A stretch of DNA of 11,757 bases from Anaerolineae bacterium (GCA_016783285.1 JADHWW010000067.1:1-11757), one strand, 5' to 3'; shown: positions 1-6,883, numbered from the stretch's first letter. Program-made: numbers and translations. Notes: generated from the sequence alone by a model not told the origin.

Positions 1-190
1 GTGCAGTCTGGTCACTCATTCCTCGCAGGGTGTTCCCGCCGGATTGTTCCAATCCGCCTTCGCTTTGCTCGATGGTCTGCTCCAGCGACCCTGTCAGCAC
101 CGACCAGGCTTCACTCTCGACCGCAGCGCCCAACATCGGGTAGATGCCCGCCGCTTCACACCGCTGAACCGAGGCCTCTTCTGCCTCAGG
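1..190 (-). CDS. Transposase continuation in shifted frame, truncated by window edge
   Basis: The frame one base forward of the upstream helix-turn-helix ORF is open for all 63 codons from 190 to 2 and runs off the window. It starts PEAEEASVQRCEAAG and continues IYPMLGAAVESEAW. No stop is met, and the composition (many Glu and Ala, few rare residues) looks like real protein. I infer it is the next part of the same transposase, joined either by a programmed +1 shift at CCC-TGA or in a frame broken by a one-base indel in the T5C5 run. The catalytic region is not visible, so function rests on the neighbour alone. Confidence 0.4.
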
Positions 191-617
191 GGGAAAAATC
201 CTGCTCCGGCTCTATCGCCGAAGCAGGTTCCGCTTCTCGCTGCTTGCCCGGATGACCAGGCCTGGGAACCGGTAGACCCAACTGACGACGGAGCACAGTC
301 ACGTAATTGGGATTCAGTTCCACGCCGAATTCGGCCTCGATCTCGTCCACCAATTGGCTGGCGCGTACGTCGGGGTCCTCTTCACAGCGCTCGCGCACCA
401 CGTCTCGTACTTCGGCGGTGGCTTTGTATGGATGACCGTGGCGGTGATCGATCGACGCTTCGTCGCCCCGCTCGCACCACTCGCGGTACAGACGCTGAAT
501 GCCCGACTGGGAATAGTTCAAACCGGATCGTTCGTTGGCTTCTTGCCAAGGTACACCGCCGTTCATCAATTTCATTGCTCGACGCTTGCGCTCTAACAAT
601 TCTTCCCGCTGGCTCAT
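186..617 (-). CDS. IS transposase, N-terminal helix-turn-helix segment (frame 1)
   Basis: The product is a 143-residue basic/acidic protein that reads like the DNA-binding N-terminus of an insertion-sequence transposase. The first ~65 residues form a helix-turn-helix of the type found in IS630-like and related transposases (residues run RRAMKLMNGG, then ERSGLNYSQSGIQRLYREW). A second winged-helix-like part follows (RASQLVDEIEAEF, VTVLRRQLGL), which would contact the terminal inverted repeat. I chose the ATG at 617-615; a GTG one codon upstream is also possible, and a G-rich stretch resembling a ribosome binding site (GGGGGGTGAG) lies just before. The frame ends at TGA 188-186 after a proline- and acid-rich linker, with no DDE catalytic domain. 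The protein appears to continue in another frame down to the window edge. The exact IS family is uncertain. Confidence 0.6.
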   Translation of the reverse strand: MSQREELLERKRRAMKLMNGGVPWQEANERSGLNYSQSGIQRLYREWCERGDEASIDHRHGHPYKATAEVRDVVRERCEEDPDVRASQLVDEIEAEFGVELNPNYVTVLRRQLGLPVPRPGHPGKQREAEPASAIEPEQDFSP

Positions 618-704
618 CACTCACCCCCCCAGATTTCAGGATTAGCTTTATTATCTCACAACGGGGTGGGTTTAGCAAGCCTAGATATGGAATTTATGCC
701 TGGT

Positions 705-1734
705 ATGACGGACTCCCTGAGTTACTAACTGGCTACTGGAATCCAACGAACCCTGGACCCGCTACCGCACGCTACTAGACCTGCTCGGCCAGCCCGAGGA
801 CGACTCCGAGGTGCAGGCCGCCCGCGCCGAGATGCTGGCCCACCCACAGGTTCGGGAGATGATCGCCGAGGCTGCCACCTGGCCCGGCTATGCCCTCAAG
901 CGGCACAACGACGCCAAGCACCCCCTCTACAAGTTCAGCACACTGGCCGATTTCGGCGTGCGGGCCGACGATCCCGGCCCTGCCCTGAGCCCTTCGACTT
1001 CGCTCAGGATAAACGTAGTCGAAGGGATGGCCGCCGGCATCAAAGCCGTGATGGCCCACCAGTCACCGGAGGGGGCTTTCCAGATTCTGGTGAACATTCC
1101 CAGGGCGTTCGGTGGGACGGGCGAGGACACGTGGACGTGGATGCTGTGCGACGCGCCGACGCTGCTCTACGCCCTGCTGGGCCTCGGGATGGGAGAGGAT
1201 GAGCGCGTGCAGCGGGCGGTGGAGCACCTGGTTGGCCTGGTGGACGACAACGGCTGGCGCTGCGTCGCCGCGCCGGAGTTGGGCAAGAAATTCAAGGGGC
1301 CGGGCCGCAGAGCTGACCCCTGCCCCATCGTCAACGTCTACGCGCTCAAGGCACTATCGCGAGTGCCGGAATTGCTGGATAGCCCCGTCACGCGCACCGG
1401 CGCCGAGATGCTCCTATGGCACTGGGAACACCAGGCCGAGCGCAAGATTTACATGTTTGGCATCGGCACGACCTTCCGTCGGCTCAAGTACCCCTTCGTC
1501 TGGTACGACGTCCTGCACGTGGTGGATGTGTTCAGCCGCTTCCCCTTCGTCCACGCCGATCCCAGGTTCCAGGAAATGGTGGAGACGATCACTGCGCAGG
1601 CCGACGAGACCGGACGCTACACCGCCGGCTCAATGTACCGCGCCTGGAAGGGCTGGTCATTCGCCGACAAGAAGAACCCGTCGCCATGGCTCACCTTCCT
1701 GGTGTCGCGGGTGCAGCGGCGGATAGGCTCTTGA
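705..1734 (+). CDS. Conserved protein of unknown function, possibly alpha/alpha-toroid (terpenoid-cyclase-like); frameshifted near start
   Basis: From 721 to the TGA at 1732-1734 the frame encodes about 337 residues of a soluble, Trp-rich protein. Its N-terminus (VTNWLLESNEPWTRYRTLLD, then LLGQPEDD) and segments such as WPGYALKRHND and AHQSPEGAFQ resemble a family seen in Chloroflexota and other environmental genomes. The repeated QxxxG-like and helix-pair pattern suggests an alpha/alpha-toroid fold like squalene-hopene cyclase or prenyltransferase, but the catalytic DxDD motif is not evident. There is no ATG or GTG in frame before GTG 811, yet clear protein similarity style extends back to 721, directly after an in-frame TGA (718-720). 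The ATG at 705 (or 687 or 696) is one base out of frame, giving M-T-D-S-L before the break. The simplest reading is a one-base insertion near 720. A palindromic repeat at 983-1026 adds roughly 14 residues in frame. Function unknown. Confidence 0.5.
983..1026 (+). repeat. Interleaved palindromic repeat inserted in frame
   Basis: Two inverted repeats interlock: CCTGAGC (984-990) pairs with GCTCAGG (1002-1008), and CCCTTCGACT (990-999) pairs with AGTCGAAGGG (1017-1026). The order A-B-A'-B' means both stems could only form together as a pseudoknot-like structure. The element encodes an atypical LSPSTSLRINVVEG stretch within the host protein. Very similar CTTCGACT-CGCTCAGG elements are familiar from many environmental bacterial genomes. 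Confidence 0.75.
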
Positions 1735-1822
1735 AGCGATTCACCCTTCCCAATATTTGTACTCGCCAGCCGAAACTCTACGGGGGCTTGTCCCATAGGC
1801 GTAACGCTCCCCAAAAGCCAGA

Positions 1823-1851
1823 TTGTGCTCGATGTCAAACAGCGGTATAAT
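1823..1851 (+). promoter_or_regulatory. Sigma-70-type promoter for the polysaccharide operon
   Basis: A perfect -10 hexamer TATAAT lies at 1846-1851, 17 bases after TTGTGC at 1823-1828 (a weak -35, 3 of 6 consensus bases). Predicted transcription would start near 1858, giving a leader of about 25 bases that holds the AAGGAG ribosome binding site (1871-1876) of the first gene at 1883. Confidence 0.55.
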
Positions 1852-1882
1852 CCCTCCCAACCTCGTGCACAAGGAGTGAGCA

Positions 1883-2824
1883 ATGCGTATTCTCGTCACC
1901 GGTGGGGCCGGCTTTATCGGCTCCCACCTCTGCGACCGGTTACTGGCCGACGGCTACCAGGTCATCGCCATGGACAACTTGAGCACCGGCAGCGTGGACA
2001 ACATCGCGCACCTGGCCGGCCACGAACGCTTCCATTTCGTCAAGCACGACGTGACCAACTATATCTTTGTCGAAGGCGACCTCGACGCGGTGCTACACCT
2101 GGCCAGCCTGGCCAGCCCGGTGGACTATCTCAACTATCCCATCCCGACGCTCAAGGTGGGCGCGTTGGGCACGCACAAGACGCTGGGCCTGGCGATGGCA
2201 AAAGGGGCCCGTTTCCTGCTGGCCTCCACCTCCGAGGTCTATGGCGACCCGCTGGTGCATCCTCAGCCCGAGGACTATTGGGGCAACGTCAATCCCATTG
2301 GCCCGCGCGGCGTCTACGACGAGAGCAAACGCTTCGCCGAGGCGCTTACGATGGCCTACCATCGCTACCACGGCGTGGATACACGCATCGCTCGTATTTT
2401 CAATACGTATGGACCATCTATGCGTCTCGACGACGGGCGCGTGGTGCCCAACTTTATCTGCCAGGCACTGCGCGGCGAACCCCTCACCGTCTACGACGAC
2501 GGCTCCCGCACCCGCTCCTTCTGCTACGTTGACGACCTGGTGGAAGGGATGGTGCGTCTGTTCAACTCCGGCGAGACCGATCCGGTCAACCTGGGCAACC
2601 CAGACGAGATGACCATCCTGGACTTTGCCCACCAGGTGCTAGAGTTGACCGGCAGTGGTTCGCCCATCACCTTTGTCACACCCACCGACGAGCGCACCGC
2701 CGATGACCCCAAGGTGCGCTGCCCCGACATCGGCAAGGCGCGGCGCGTGCTGGGGTGGGAGCCGCGGGTGTCGCTGGAAGAAGGGCTGCGGCAGACGATC
2801 GAGTATTTCCGGGGGCGCGTGTGA
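1883..2824 (+). CDS. NAD-dependent UDP-glucuronate decarboxylase-like SDR enzyme (UDP-xylose synthase type)
   Basis: This 313-residue protein is an extended short-chain dehydrogenase of the sugar-nucleotide epimerase/dehydratase class. The Rossmann glycine motif GGAGFIGSH is at residues 7-15, the catalytic Ser/Thr-Glu stretch STSEVYG at 115-121, and the catalytic Tyr145 and Lys149 in [10 protein letters not shown]. The STSE plus PRxxYDExKR combination, the RIFNTYGP segment and the C-terminal GWEP motif are typical of UDP-glucuronate decarboxylases, which oxidise UDP-glucuronate with NAD+ and decarboxylate it to UDP-xylose in the cytoplasm. A UDP-glucose 4-epimerase or dTDP-glucose dehydratase is less likely. 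Length matches the family (about 310-320). AAGGAG ends 6 bases before the ATG. It opens the operon and overlaps the next gene by four bases (GTGA). It probably supplies a pentose donor for the downstream glycosyltransferase, or for enzymes encoded elsewhere. Confidence 0.87.
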   Translation: MRILVTGGAGFIGSHLCDRLLADGYQVIAMDNLSTGSVDNIAHLAGHERFHFVKHDVTNYIFVEGDLDAVLHLASLASPVDYLNYPIPTLKVGALGTHKTLGLAMAKGARFLLASTSEVYGDPLVHPQPEDYWGNVNPIGPRGVYDESKRFAEALTMAYHRYHGVDTRIARIFNTYGPSMRLDDGRVVPNFICQALRGEPLTVYDDGSRTRSFCYVDDLVEGMVRLFNSGETDPVNLGNPDEMTILDFAHQVLELTGSGSPITFVTPTDERTADDPKVRCPDIGKARRVLGWEPRVSLEEGLRQTIEYFRGRV

Positions 2825-4326
2825 GAGACATTACATCACATCATGCACTGGCCTGGAACGGCCCGCTGATCACGCTCCTGGCGCTGGCGCTGGCCCTCAC
2901 CGCCGGGCTGTTGCTCATCCGGCTCACGCCGCTGGACGGGGTGTTCCTCGTCGTGCTGGTCGTCGGCGGCGTGGCGACGCTGATCGAGCCGCTGGCCGGG
3001 CTGGCCCTGGCGCTCTTCCTCGGCCCCCTGCGGGCCTACCTGAGCGCCGAGGTGCCGCAGGTGCCAGCCCAGATCGGTCAGGTTTTCGTCGCGCTGACGC
3101 TGGTGGTCTGGCTGGCGCGGGGCCTGGCCCGCCGGGAAATCCGCATCCCCCACCCGCTAGGCAACCACGAGGGCAATCACAAGGGATTGCCCCTACTGTT
3201 GCCGCTGCTCATCTTTCTCGGCGCGGCGCTCGTGTCGCTGTGGGACGCGGTCGAACTGCCCGCTTACGGCGTGCCAGAGTTCATCAAGTGGGTGCAGATA
3301 CTGCTCCTGTTCCTGTTCGTCAGCGACCATCTCACACCCCGGCGACTGCCCTGGCTGCTGGGCACGCTGCTCGTGACCGGGCTCTTCCAGGCCGGTGTGG
3401 GTATCTGGCAGTTCGGGCTGCGCGGCGCGGGGCCGGAGCACTTTGGCATCCTCGGCGGCCGCTTCTACCGCGCCTACGGCACCTTTGAGCAGCCCAATCC
3501 GTATGCGGGGTACATTGGGATGACGTTATCGCTGGTAATCGGAGTAGCAATGGAAATACTATGGAGAGGGGGAGACAGGGAGAGGGGGAAAGACTCCCTG
3601 TCTCCTTGTCTCCCTGTCTCCTTGTCTCCCCCTCTCGTCAGCATCGCACTGGGAGCGGCGTTGCTAATGTCCTGGAGCCGGGGGGCGTGGATGGGCTTTG
3701 GGGCGGCAGTGCTGGTGATGGCCATCGCGCTGCCGCGCAAGACGCGCTGGGGGCTGTTGCTGGTGGCCGTGCTCGTCGTCGCGGGACTTGGCCTGCACGC
3801 GACCGGCCTGCTGCCGACATCTGTCACAGCCCGCCTGACCGACTTTAGTCAGGACGTGCAATTTGAGGACGTGCGCGGGGTGGGCATCAGCGACGTCAAC
3901 TATGCCGTCATTGAGCGGTTGGCCCACTGGCAGGCGGCGCTGGAGATGACACGCTACAACCTGTACACCGGCGTCGGCTTTGGCTGCTACGAGCCGGCCT
4001 ACCGCGAGTTCGCGCTCATCAACTGGCCCATTGCGCTGGGGCATGCCCACAACTATTACCTCAACATCGTCGCCGAGACTGGCCTCATCGGCCTGGCCGC
4101 CTACCTGTTCCTGTGGGGTGCAGTCTTTTGGCAGACCTGGAGAGTCACCCGCCGCGCCGAGGGTCTCTGGCGTGGGGTCGCCATCGGGCTGCTAGGCACC
4201 TGGACCCACCTCAGCGTCCATCACTTGCTCGACAACCTGTATGTCAACAACGTTCACCTGTTCGTCGGCGTCCTGCTGGGTTTGCTGGCTTTTGTTATGC
4301 AGAGAACGCGGATAGCAGGACAGTAA
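2821..4326 (+). CDS. O-antigen ligase/polymerase family membrane protein (Wzy_C-like)
   Basis: A polytopic inner-membrane protein of 501 residues with roughly ten or more hydrophobic helices. Family hallmarks are [14 protein letters not shown] near residues 218-231, SWSRGAW at 284-290, and a large extracytoplasmic loop that ends in [17 protein letters not shown] from residue 408. These proteins polymerise or ligate lipid-linked glycans on the outer face of the membrane. I chose GTG 2821, not an upstream ATG at 2755, because it gives the GTGA overlap with the preceding stop and avoids 22 residues read through the previous gene. The protein carries two foreign-looking inserts: a palindrome around residues 117-125 (GNHKGLP) and a repeat-derived segment at 248-272, rich in Arg/Gly and then Ser/Pro/Leu, between two membrane helices. 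Substrate cannot be deduced. Confidence 0.83.
   Translation: MRDITSHHALAWNGPLITLLALALALTAGLLLIRLTPLDGVFLVVLVVGGVATLIEPLAGLALALFLGPLRAYLSAEVPQVPAQIGQVFVALTLVVWLARGLARREIRIPHPLGNHEGNHKGLPLLLPLLIFLGAALVSLWDAVELPAYGVPEFIKWVQILLLFLFVSDHLTPRRLPWLLGTLLVTGLFQAGVGIWQFGLRGAGPEHFGILGGRFYRAYGTFEQPNPYAGYIGMTLSLVIGVAMEILWRGGDRERGKDSLSPCLPVSLSPPLVSIALGAALLMSWSRGAWMGFGAAVLVMAIALPRKTRWGLLLVAVLVVAGLGLHATGLLPTSVTARLTDFSQDVQFEDVRGVGISDVNYAVIERLAHWQAALEMTRYNLYTGVGFGCYEPAYREFALINWPIALGHAHNYYLNIVAETGLIGLAAYLFLWGAVFWQTWRVTRRAEGLWRGVAIGLLGTWTHLSVHHLLDNLYVNNVHLFVGVLLGLLAFVMQRTRIAGQ
3171..3196 (+). repeat. Small palindrome in the ligase gene
   Basis: GGGCAATC (3171-3178) and GATTGCCC (3185-3192) form a perfect 8-bp stem with loop ACAAGG, followed by CTAC. 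It is read in frame as EGNHKGLPL. The ending, GCCCCTAC, is the complement of GTAGGGGC and matches the ends of the palindromes at 4955 and 8299. Confidence 0.7.
3564..3636 (+). repeat. Octamer tandem repeat flanked by 14-bp inverted repeat
   Basis: The right half is five tandem 8-mers from 3593 to 3632, alternating TCTCCCTG and TCTCCTTG forms. GAGAGGGGGAGACA (3564-3577) is the exact reverse complement of 3623-3636, so the whole 73-bp block could fold into a long imperfect hairpin. It is read in frame by the O-antigen ligase gene and lies between two membrane helices. Confidence 0.85.
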
Positions 4327-4339
4327 CGGATAGGAGGAT

Positions 4340-4831
4340 ATGATCGCTAGACTTGCCACCCTCGTTCGCGCCAATCAGAAGGAATTGATCCGCTTTCTCA
4401 AGTTCTCTGCTGTCGGCACGTTGGGTGCTGTGATTGACTTTGGCCTGCTCAACCTGCTAGTGCAACTGGCCGGCTTTCCCGAGGATATCGCCAAAGCCTG
4501 CTCATTCACTGCCGCAGTCATCAGCAACTTTGTGTGGAACCGGTTGTGGGTTTACCCGGAGACGCGAGGAGAGCCGCTGCGTAAACAGTTTGTCCAGTTC
4601 GCCGTCGTCAATGTGGCCGGGCTGATTATCAACATGACAATCTTCAAAGTGTCCTTTTGGCTCCTGGGTGAAGGGGGACTGCTGGCTGGCCCCGCCGGTG
4701 GGTTGGCCCTCGCCATCGGAATGTCCCACTTTGTCCTGGCTCTCAACGGTGCAAATGCGATCGCTACCGGCGTGGTATTGTTCTGGAACTTTATCGTCAA
4801 CCGGTTCTGGACCTTTCGCCACATCCGTTGA
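4340..4831 (+). CDS. GtrA family membrane protein
   Basis: A 163-residue protein with four predicted membrane helices, at about residues 20-43, 50-65, 85-109 and 120-155, the usual size and topology of GtrA proteins. The family's twice-occurring NF..NR signature is present: NFVWNRLWV at 63-71 and NFIVNRFWTF at 150-159. The N-terminal helix begins with the expected RFLKFSAVGTLG. GtrA proteins are thought to move polyprenyl-phosphate-linked sugars across the cytoplasmic membrane for cell-surface glycan decoration. The ATG at 4340 follows AGGAGG (4332-4337) with an unusually short gap of two bases. The gene starts 13 bases after the ligase stop, so the two are almost certainly cotranscribed. Confidence 0.85.
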   Translation: MIARLATLVRANQKELIRFLKFSAVGTLGAVIDFGLLNLLVQLAGFPEDIAKACSFTAAVISNFVWNRLWVYPETRGEPLRKQFVQFAVVNVAGLIINMTIFKVSFWLLGEGGLLAGPAGGLALAIGMSHFVLALNGANAIATGVVLFWNFIVNRFWTFRHIR

Positions 4832-4861
4832 ATCCGTTACTGTCCTGAAATCCGAGTTCCA

Positions 4862-6085
4862 ATGCGAATAGGCATAGACTACACGTCAGCGGCCCGCCAG
4901 CGTGCCGGCATCGGCCGCTACACTCGCGAACTGGTGGCTGCGCTCCTGGCGTTCGTAGGGCAAGATGGCATCTTGCCCCACAAATACGTCCTCTTCGCCG
5001 CCACCGGCGGGTTGCCTCGCGCCCACTGGCAGCGCGAGATAGACCGTCTGCACGCCATTCGCAATTCGCAATTCGCCATTCGCAACTTTCCTCTCAGCGA
5101 CGAGTGGCTGGCCCGCCTCTGGCACCGCGCCCGCCTGCCCATCCCGGTCGAGGCCATCACCGGCCCCCTCGACATCTTTTACTCCCCCGACTTTGTGCTC
5201 CCGCCCACCCGCCGCCGCACGCGCACCCTGCTCACCGTCCACGACCTCTCGTTCTTGCACTACCCGGAGGCGTTCGTGCCAAAGTTGCGCCGCTATCTGG
5301 AGCGCGTCGTGCCCCGCTCCATCGCCCGCGCCGACCTGGTGCTGGCCGACTCGGAGGCCACCCAGGCCGACATCATCTCACTGCTCGGCGTCTCCCCCGA
5401 CAAAGTGCAGGTGCTCTACAGCGGCGTGCATCCCCGCTTCCGGCCCCAACCCGAACCGGGCGAAGCCGAGCGTATCCGCGCCCGCTACGGCCTGGATCAG
5501 CGGCCCTACGTCTTCAGCGTCGGCACCGTGCAGCCGCGCAAGAACTATGTGCGCCTCATCCACGCCTTCAACCAATTAACCACCCAACTAACCAACCAAC
5601 CAACTAACCACCCAACCAACCAACCAACCAACCAACTAACTAACCACCCACCCACCCAACTCCTCATCGCCGGCGGCCGGGGCTGGCTCTACCAGGACAT
5701 CTTCGCCGAGGCGGAGAAATACAGCGACCGCGTGCGCATCCTGGGATTTGTGGACGAGGCCGACCTGCCGGCGCTGTACCGCCACGCGGCCCTCTTTGCC
5801 TTCCCGTCGCTGTACGAGGGCTTTGGGCTGCCGGTGCTGGAGGCGATGGCCTGCGGCATCCCCGTCGTCTGCTCGGATGTTTCCTCGCTCCCGGAGGTCG
5901 CGGGCGACGCGGCGCTGCTGGTGGACCCGCTCGACACCGGTGCGCTGGCCCAGGCGATGGCCCGCGTACTGGAGGACGCCGATCTGTGCCGGGGGATGAT
6001 CGCCAGAGGGCTTGCTCAAGCAACCCGGTTCACCTGGGAGCAGGCCGCCCGCCAACTCCTGGGTACATTTGAGGGTAATACGTAA
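4862..6085 (+). CDS. Glycosyltransferase family 4 (GT-B fold)
   Basis: A 407-residue cytoplasmic or membrane-associated GT-B enzyme that transfers a sugar from a nucleotide donor with retention. The N-terminal acceptor domain begins with [21 protein letters not shown]. The linker has [11 protein letters not shown] at 125-135, and the donor domain starts with [11 protein letters not shown] at 218-228. The E-x7-E catalytic pair is Glu319 and Glu327 in [15 protein letters not shown], followed by [16 protein letters not shown]. The start has no good ribosome binding site, but MRIGIDYTS is the expected family N-terminus, and the gene begins 30 bases after the GtrA stop. Three repeat-derived inserts are present: VGQDGILPH at 32-40, a heptamer tract at about 65-75, and a Thr/Asn/Gln/Pro-rich tract at 237-266. 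Without them the length would be near 360, the family norm. The stop codon lies inside a fourth repeat. Confidence 0.87.
   Translation: MRIGIDYTSAARQRAGIGRYTRELVAALLAFVGQDGILPHKYVLFAATGGLPRAHWQREIDRLHAIRNSQFAIRNFPLSDEWLARLWHRARLPIPVEAITGPLDIFYSPDFVLPPTRRRTRTLLTVHDLSFLHYPEAFVPKLRRYLERVVPRSIARADLVLADSEATQADIISLLGVSPDKVQVLYSGVHPRFRPQPEPGEAERIRARYGLDQRPYVFSVGTVQPRKNYVRLIHAFNQLTTQLTNQPTNHPTNQPTNQLTNHPPTQLLIAGGRGWLYQDIFAEAEKYSDRVRILGFVDEADLPALYRHAALFAFPSLYEGFGLPVLEAMACGIPVVCSDVSSLPEVAGDAALLVDPLDTGALAQAMARVLEDADLCRGMIARGLAQATRFTWEQAARQLLGTFEGNT
4955..4981 (+). repeat. 27-bp palindrome forming nine codons of the glycosyltransferase
   Basis: GGGCAAGATG (4958-4967) and CATCTTGCCC (4969-4978) are perfect 10-bp inverted repeats around a single central G. 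With flanking GTA and CAC the element is 27 bp and coincides with nine whole codons, VGQDGILPH. Its GTAGGGC...GCCCCAC ends resemble those of the repeat at 8299-8351. Confidence 0.8.
5054..5081 (+). repeat. Heptamer tandem repeat GC(C/A)ATTC x4 inside the glycosyltransferase
   Basis: Four head-to-tail 7-mers: GCCATTC, GCAATTC, GCAATTC, GCCATTC, then a decayed GCAACTT. They encode [11 protein letters not shown]. This is the same unit as the longer tract at 6141-6196. Confidence 0.85.
5570..5659 (+). repeat. CCAA-type tandem repeat, 90 bp, inside the glycosyltransferase
   Basis: A C/A-rich tract built from AACC, AACT and ACCC tetramers, partly organised in 12-base blocks, with almost no G. It encodes residues 237-266, a Thr-Asn-Gln-Pro-rich stretch ([20 protein letters not shown] and on). 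It falls where GT4 proteins normally have a short loop between the first strand-helix unit of the donor domain and the LLIAGG strand. Confidence 0.9.
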
Positions 6086-6102
6086 TGCGTAATGCGTAAT
6101 CT
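6075..6102 (+). repeat. Heptamer repeat GTAAT(G/A)C x4 carrying the glycosyltransferase stop codon
   Basis: GTAATAC, GTAATGC, GTAATGC and GTAATCT follow each other without gaps. The TAA at 6083-6085 that ends the glycosyltransferase is part of the second unit. The remaining units fill most of the short gap to the next gene. Confidence 0.85.
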
Positions 6103-6127
6103 GCGGCCCAATTGGGAGGATTGACCC

Positions 6128-6808
6128 ATGCCAGTCGTTCGCCATTCGCCGTTCGCCATTCGCCATTCGCCGTTCGCCATTCGCCATTCGCCATTCGCAA
6201 TCTGCCTCCTGGGCCTCGTCCTCGCCATCGTCGGCTACTTTGCCCCCTGGGTACCTCACGAGACCGCAGCCCTCACCGTAACCGGCTCCGAGTTGGCCGA
6301 GTTCGCCAAGTTTTTCCCCCAGGTGCAGGGCGGTGTGGCGCCCGTGACCCGCGAACTGTTCCTCACACCACTGGTCGCCGCCGCCATCCTGCTCAGCCTC
6401 CTGACAAACAAACTAACCAACAAACCAACCAACAAACTAACCAACAAATCCCCAATCCTCGCCGCCGCCCTGCTGGCCCTCGCCGCCCTGCCCCCCTACC
6501 AATACCTGCTCGACCCGGGATACCGAGGCCAACTGATCCTGGCTGCCATTGGGCTGATCCTCGTCCTGCTGACCCCCCTGGCCCGCCGGCTCCCGCGCCG
6601 CGCCCAGGGTGCCCTGGTCGCACTCCTGGCGCTCGCCGGCGCTCTTCCCGCGCTGTGGCAGTTCGTCCTGCTGCGCCCGCTCGTCGTCGCGCTGTACGAT
6701 ATACCTCTCGGCCTGGGCTGGGGACTGATCGCTTGTGTGGCCGGTTTCGCGCTGCTTCTGGCCTGCGGTGTCCTGGTTGCCGCCAGCCCCGACCGTTCGG
6801 AGAAGTAA
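6128..6808 (+). CDS. Small multi-spanning membrane protein of unknown function
   Basis: A 226-residue hydrophobic protein, last in the polysaccharide operon. I see about five membrane segments: roughly 24-42 (LLGLVLAIVGYFAPW), 76-92, 109-122, 132-150 and a long hydrophobic C-terminal part from 157 to 218. The family is not recognised, and no catalytic motif is visible. GGGAGGA at 6114-6120 sits 7 bases before ATG 6128, which makes this start convincing. Consequently residues 3-24 come almost entirely from a DNA heptamer repeat and show the seven-residue period RHSPFAI three times. A second repeat gives TNKLTNKPTNKLTNKS at 93-108 in a loop between membrane helices. It may be a polysaccharide export or membrane accessory protein, judged by position only. 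Confidence 0.65.
   Translation: MPVVRHSPFAIRHSPFAIRHSPFAICLLGLVLAIVGYFAPWVPHETAALTVTGSELAEFAKFFPQVQGGVAPVTRELFLTPLVAAAILLSLLTNKLTNKPTNKLTNKSPILAAALLALAALPPYQYLLDPGYRGQLILAAIGLILVLLTPLARRLPRRAQGALVALLALAGALPALWQFVLLRPLVVALYDIPLGLGWGLIACVAGFALLLACGVLVAASPDRSEK
6141..6196 (+). repeat. Heptamer tandem repeat GCC(A/G)TTC x8 at the start of a gene
   Basis: Eight perfect-register 7-mers (A, G, A, A, G, A, A, A at the variable fourth base), preceded by GTCGTTC and followed by GCAATCT. Because 7 is not a multiple of 3, all three reading phases of the unit are used, giving the protein period RHSPFAI. The tract begins 13 bases after the start of the ATG. Confidence 0.92.
6404..6451 (+). repeat. 12-base tandem repeat x4 in the membrane protein gene
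   Basis: Four 12-mers in codon register, each reading ACA/ACC AAC AAA then CTA, CCA, CTA or TCC. They encode TNKL TNKP TNKL TNKS. The sequence is close in style to the CCAA-type tract at 5570-5659. Confidence 0.9.
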
Positions 6809-6831
6809 TACGAGCACACCGCCCGTATGAA

Positions 6832-6864
6832 GAAACCAGGTTTTTTTCCGAAAAACCTGGTTTC
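6832..6864 (+). repeat. Perfect 14-bp hairpin after the operon
   Basis: GAAACCAGGTTTTT (6832-6845) pairs fully with AAAAACCTGGTTTC (6851-6864) around loop TTCCG. There is no T-run directly after it, so it is more likely a palindromic repeat or RNA 3'-end stabiliser than a terminator. Confidence 0.7.
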
Positions 6865-6883
6865 CCCGGTGGGGCATAAAAGC

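Noticed and set aside
44..778. Long plus-strand ORF opposite the transposase
   Set aside because: It is antisense to the transposase frames, has an Arg/Pro/Leu-rich composition typical of shadow frames, and has no recognisable motif.
1735..1822. Terminator or small RNA after the 705-1734 gene
   Set aside because: Only weak partial pairing around GGGGGCTTG / AAAAGCC was seen, with no T-run; nothing can be supported.
2755..2820. Earlier ATG start for the ligase at 2755
   Set aside because: It would overlap the decarboxylase by 70 bases and add an Arg/Ala/Gly-rich shadow-like extension; GTG 2821 gives a standard 4-base overlap.
4757..4764. GCGATCGC, the cyanobacterial HIP1 octamer
   Set aside because: Only one copy was noticed; this is expected by chance in GC-rich DNA and does not indicate a cyanobacterium.
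6141..6196. Possible CRISPR or similar array because of regular repeats
   Set aside because: Units are 7 bases and directly adjacent with no spacers; there are no cas genes. It is a simple tandem repeat.
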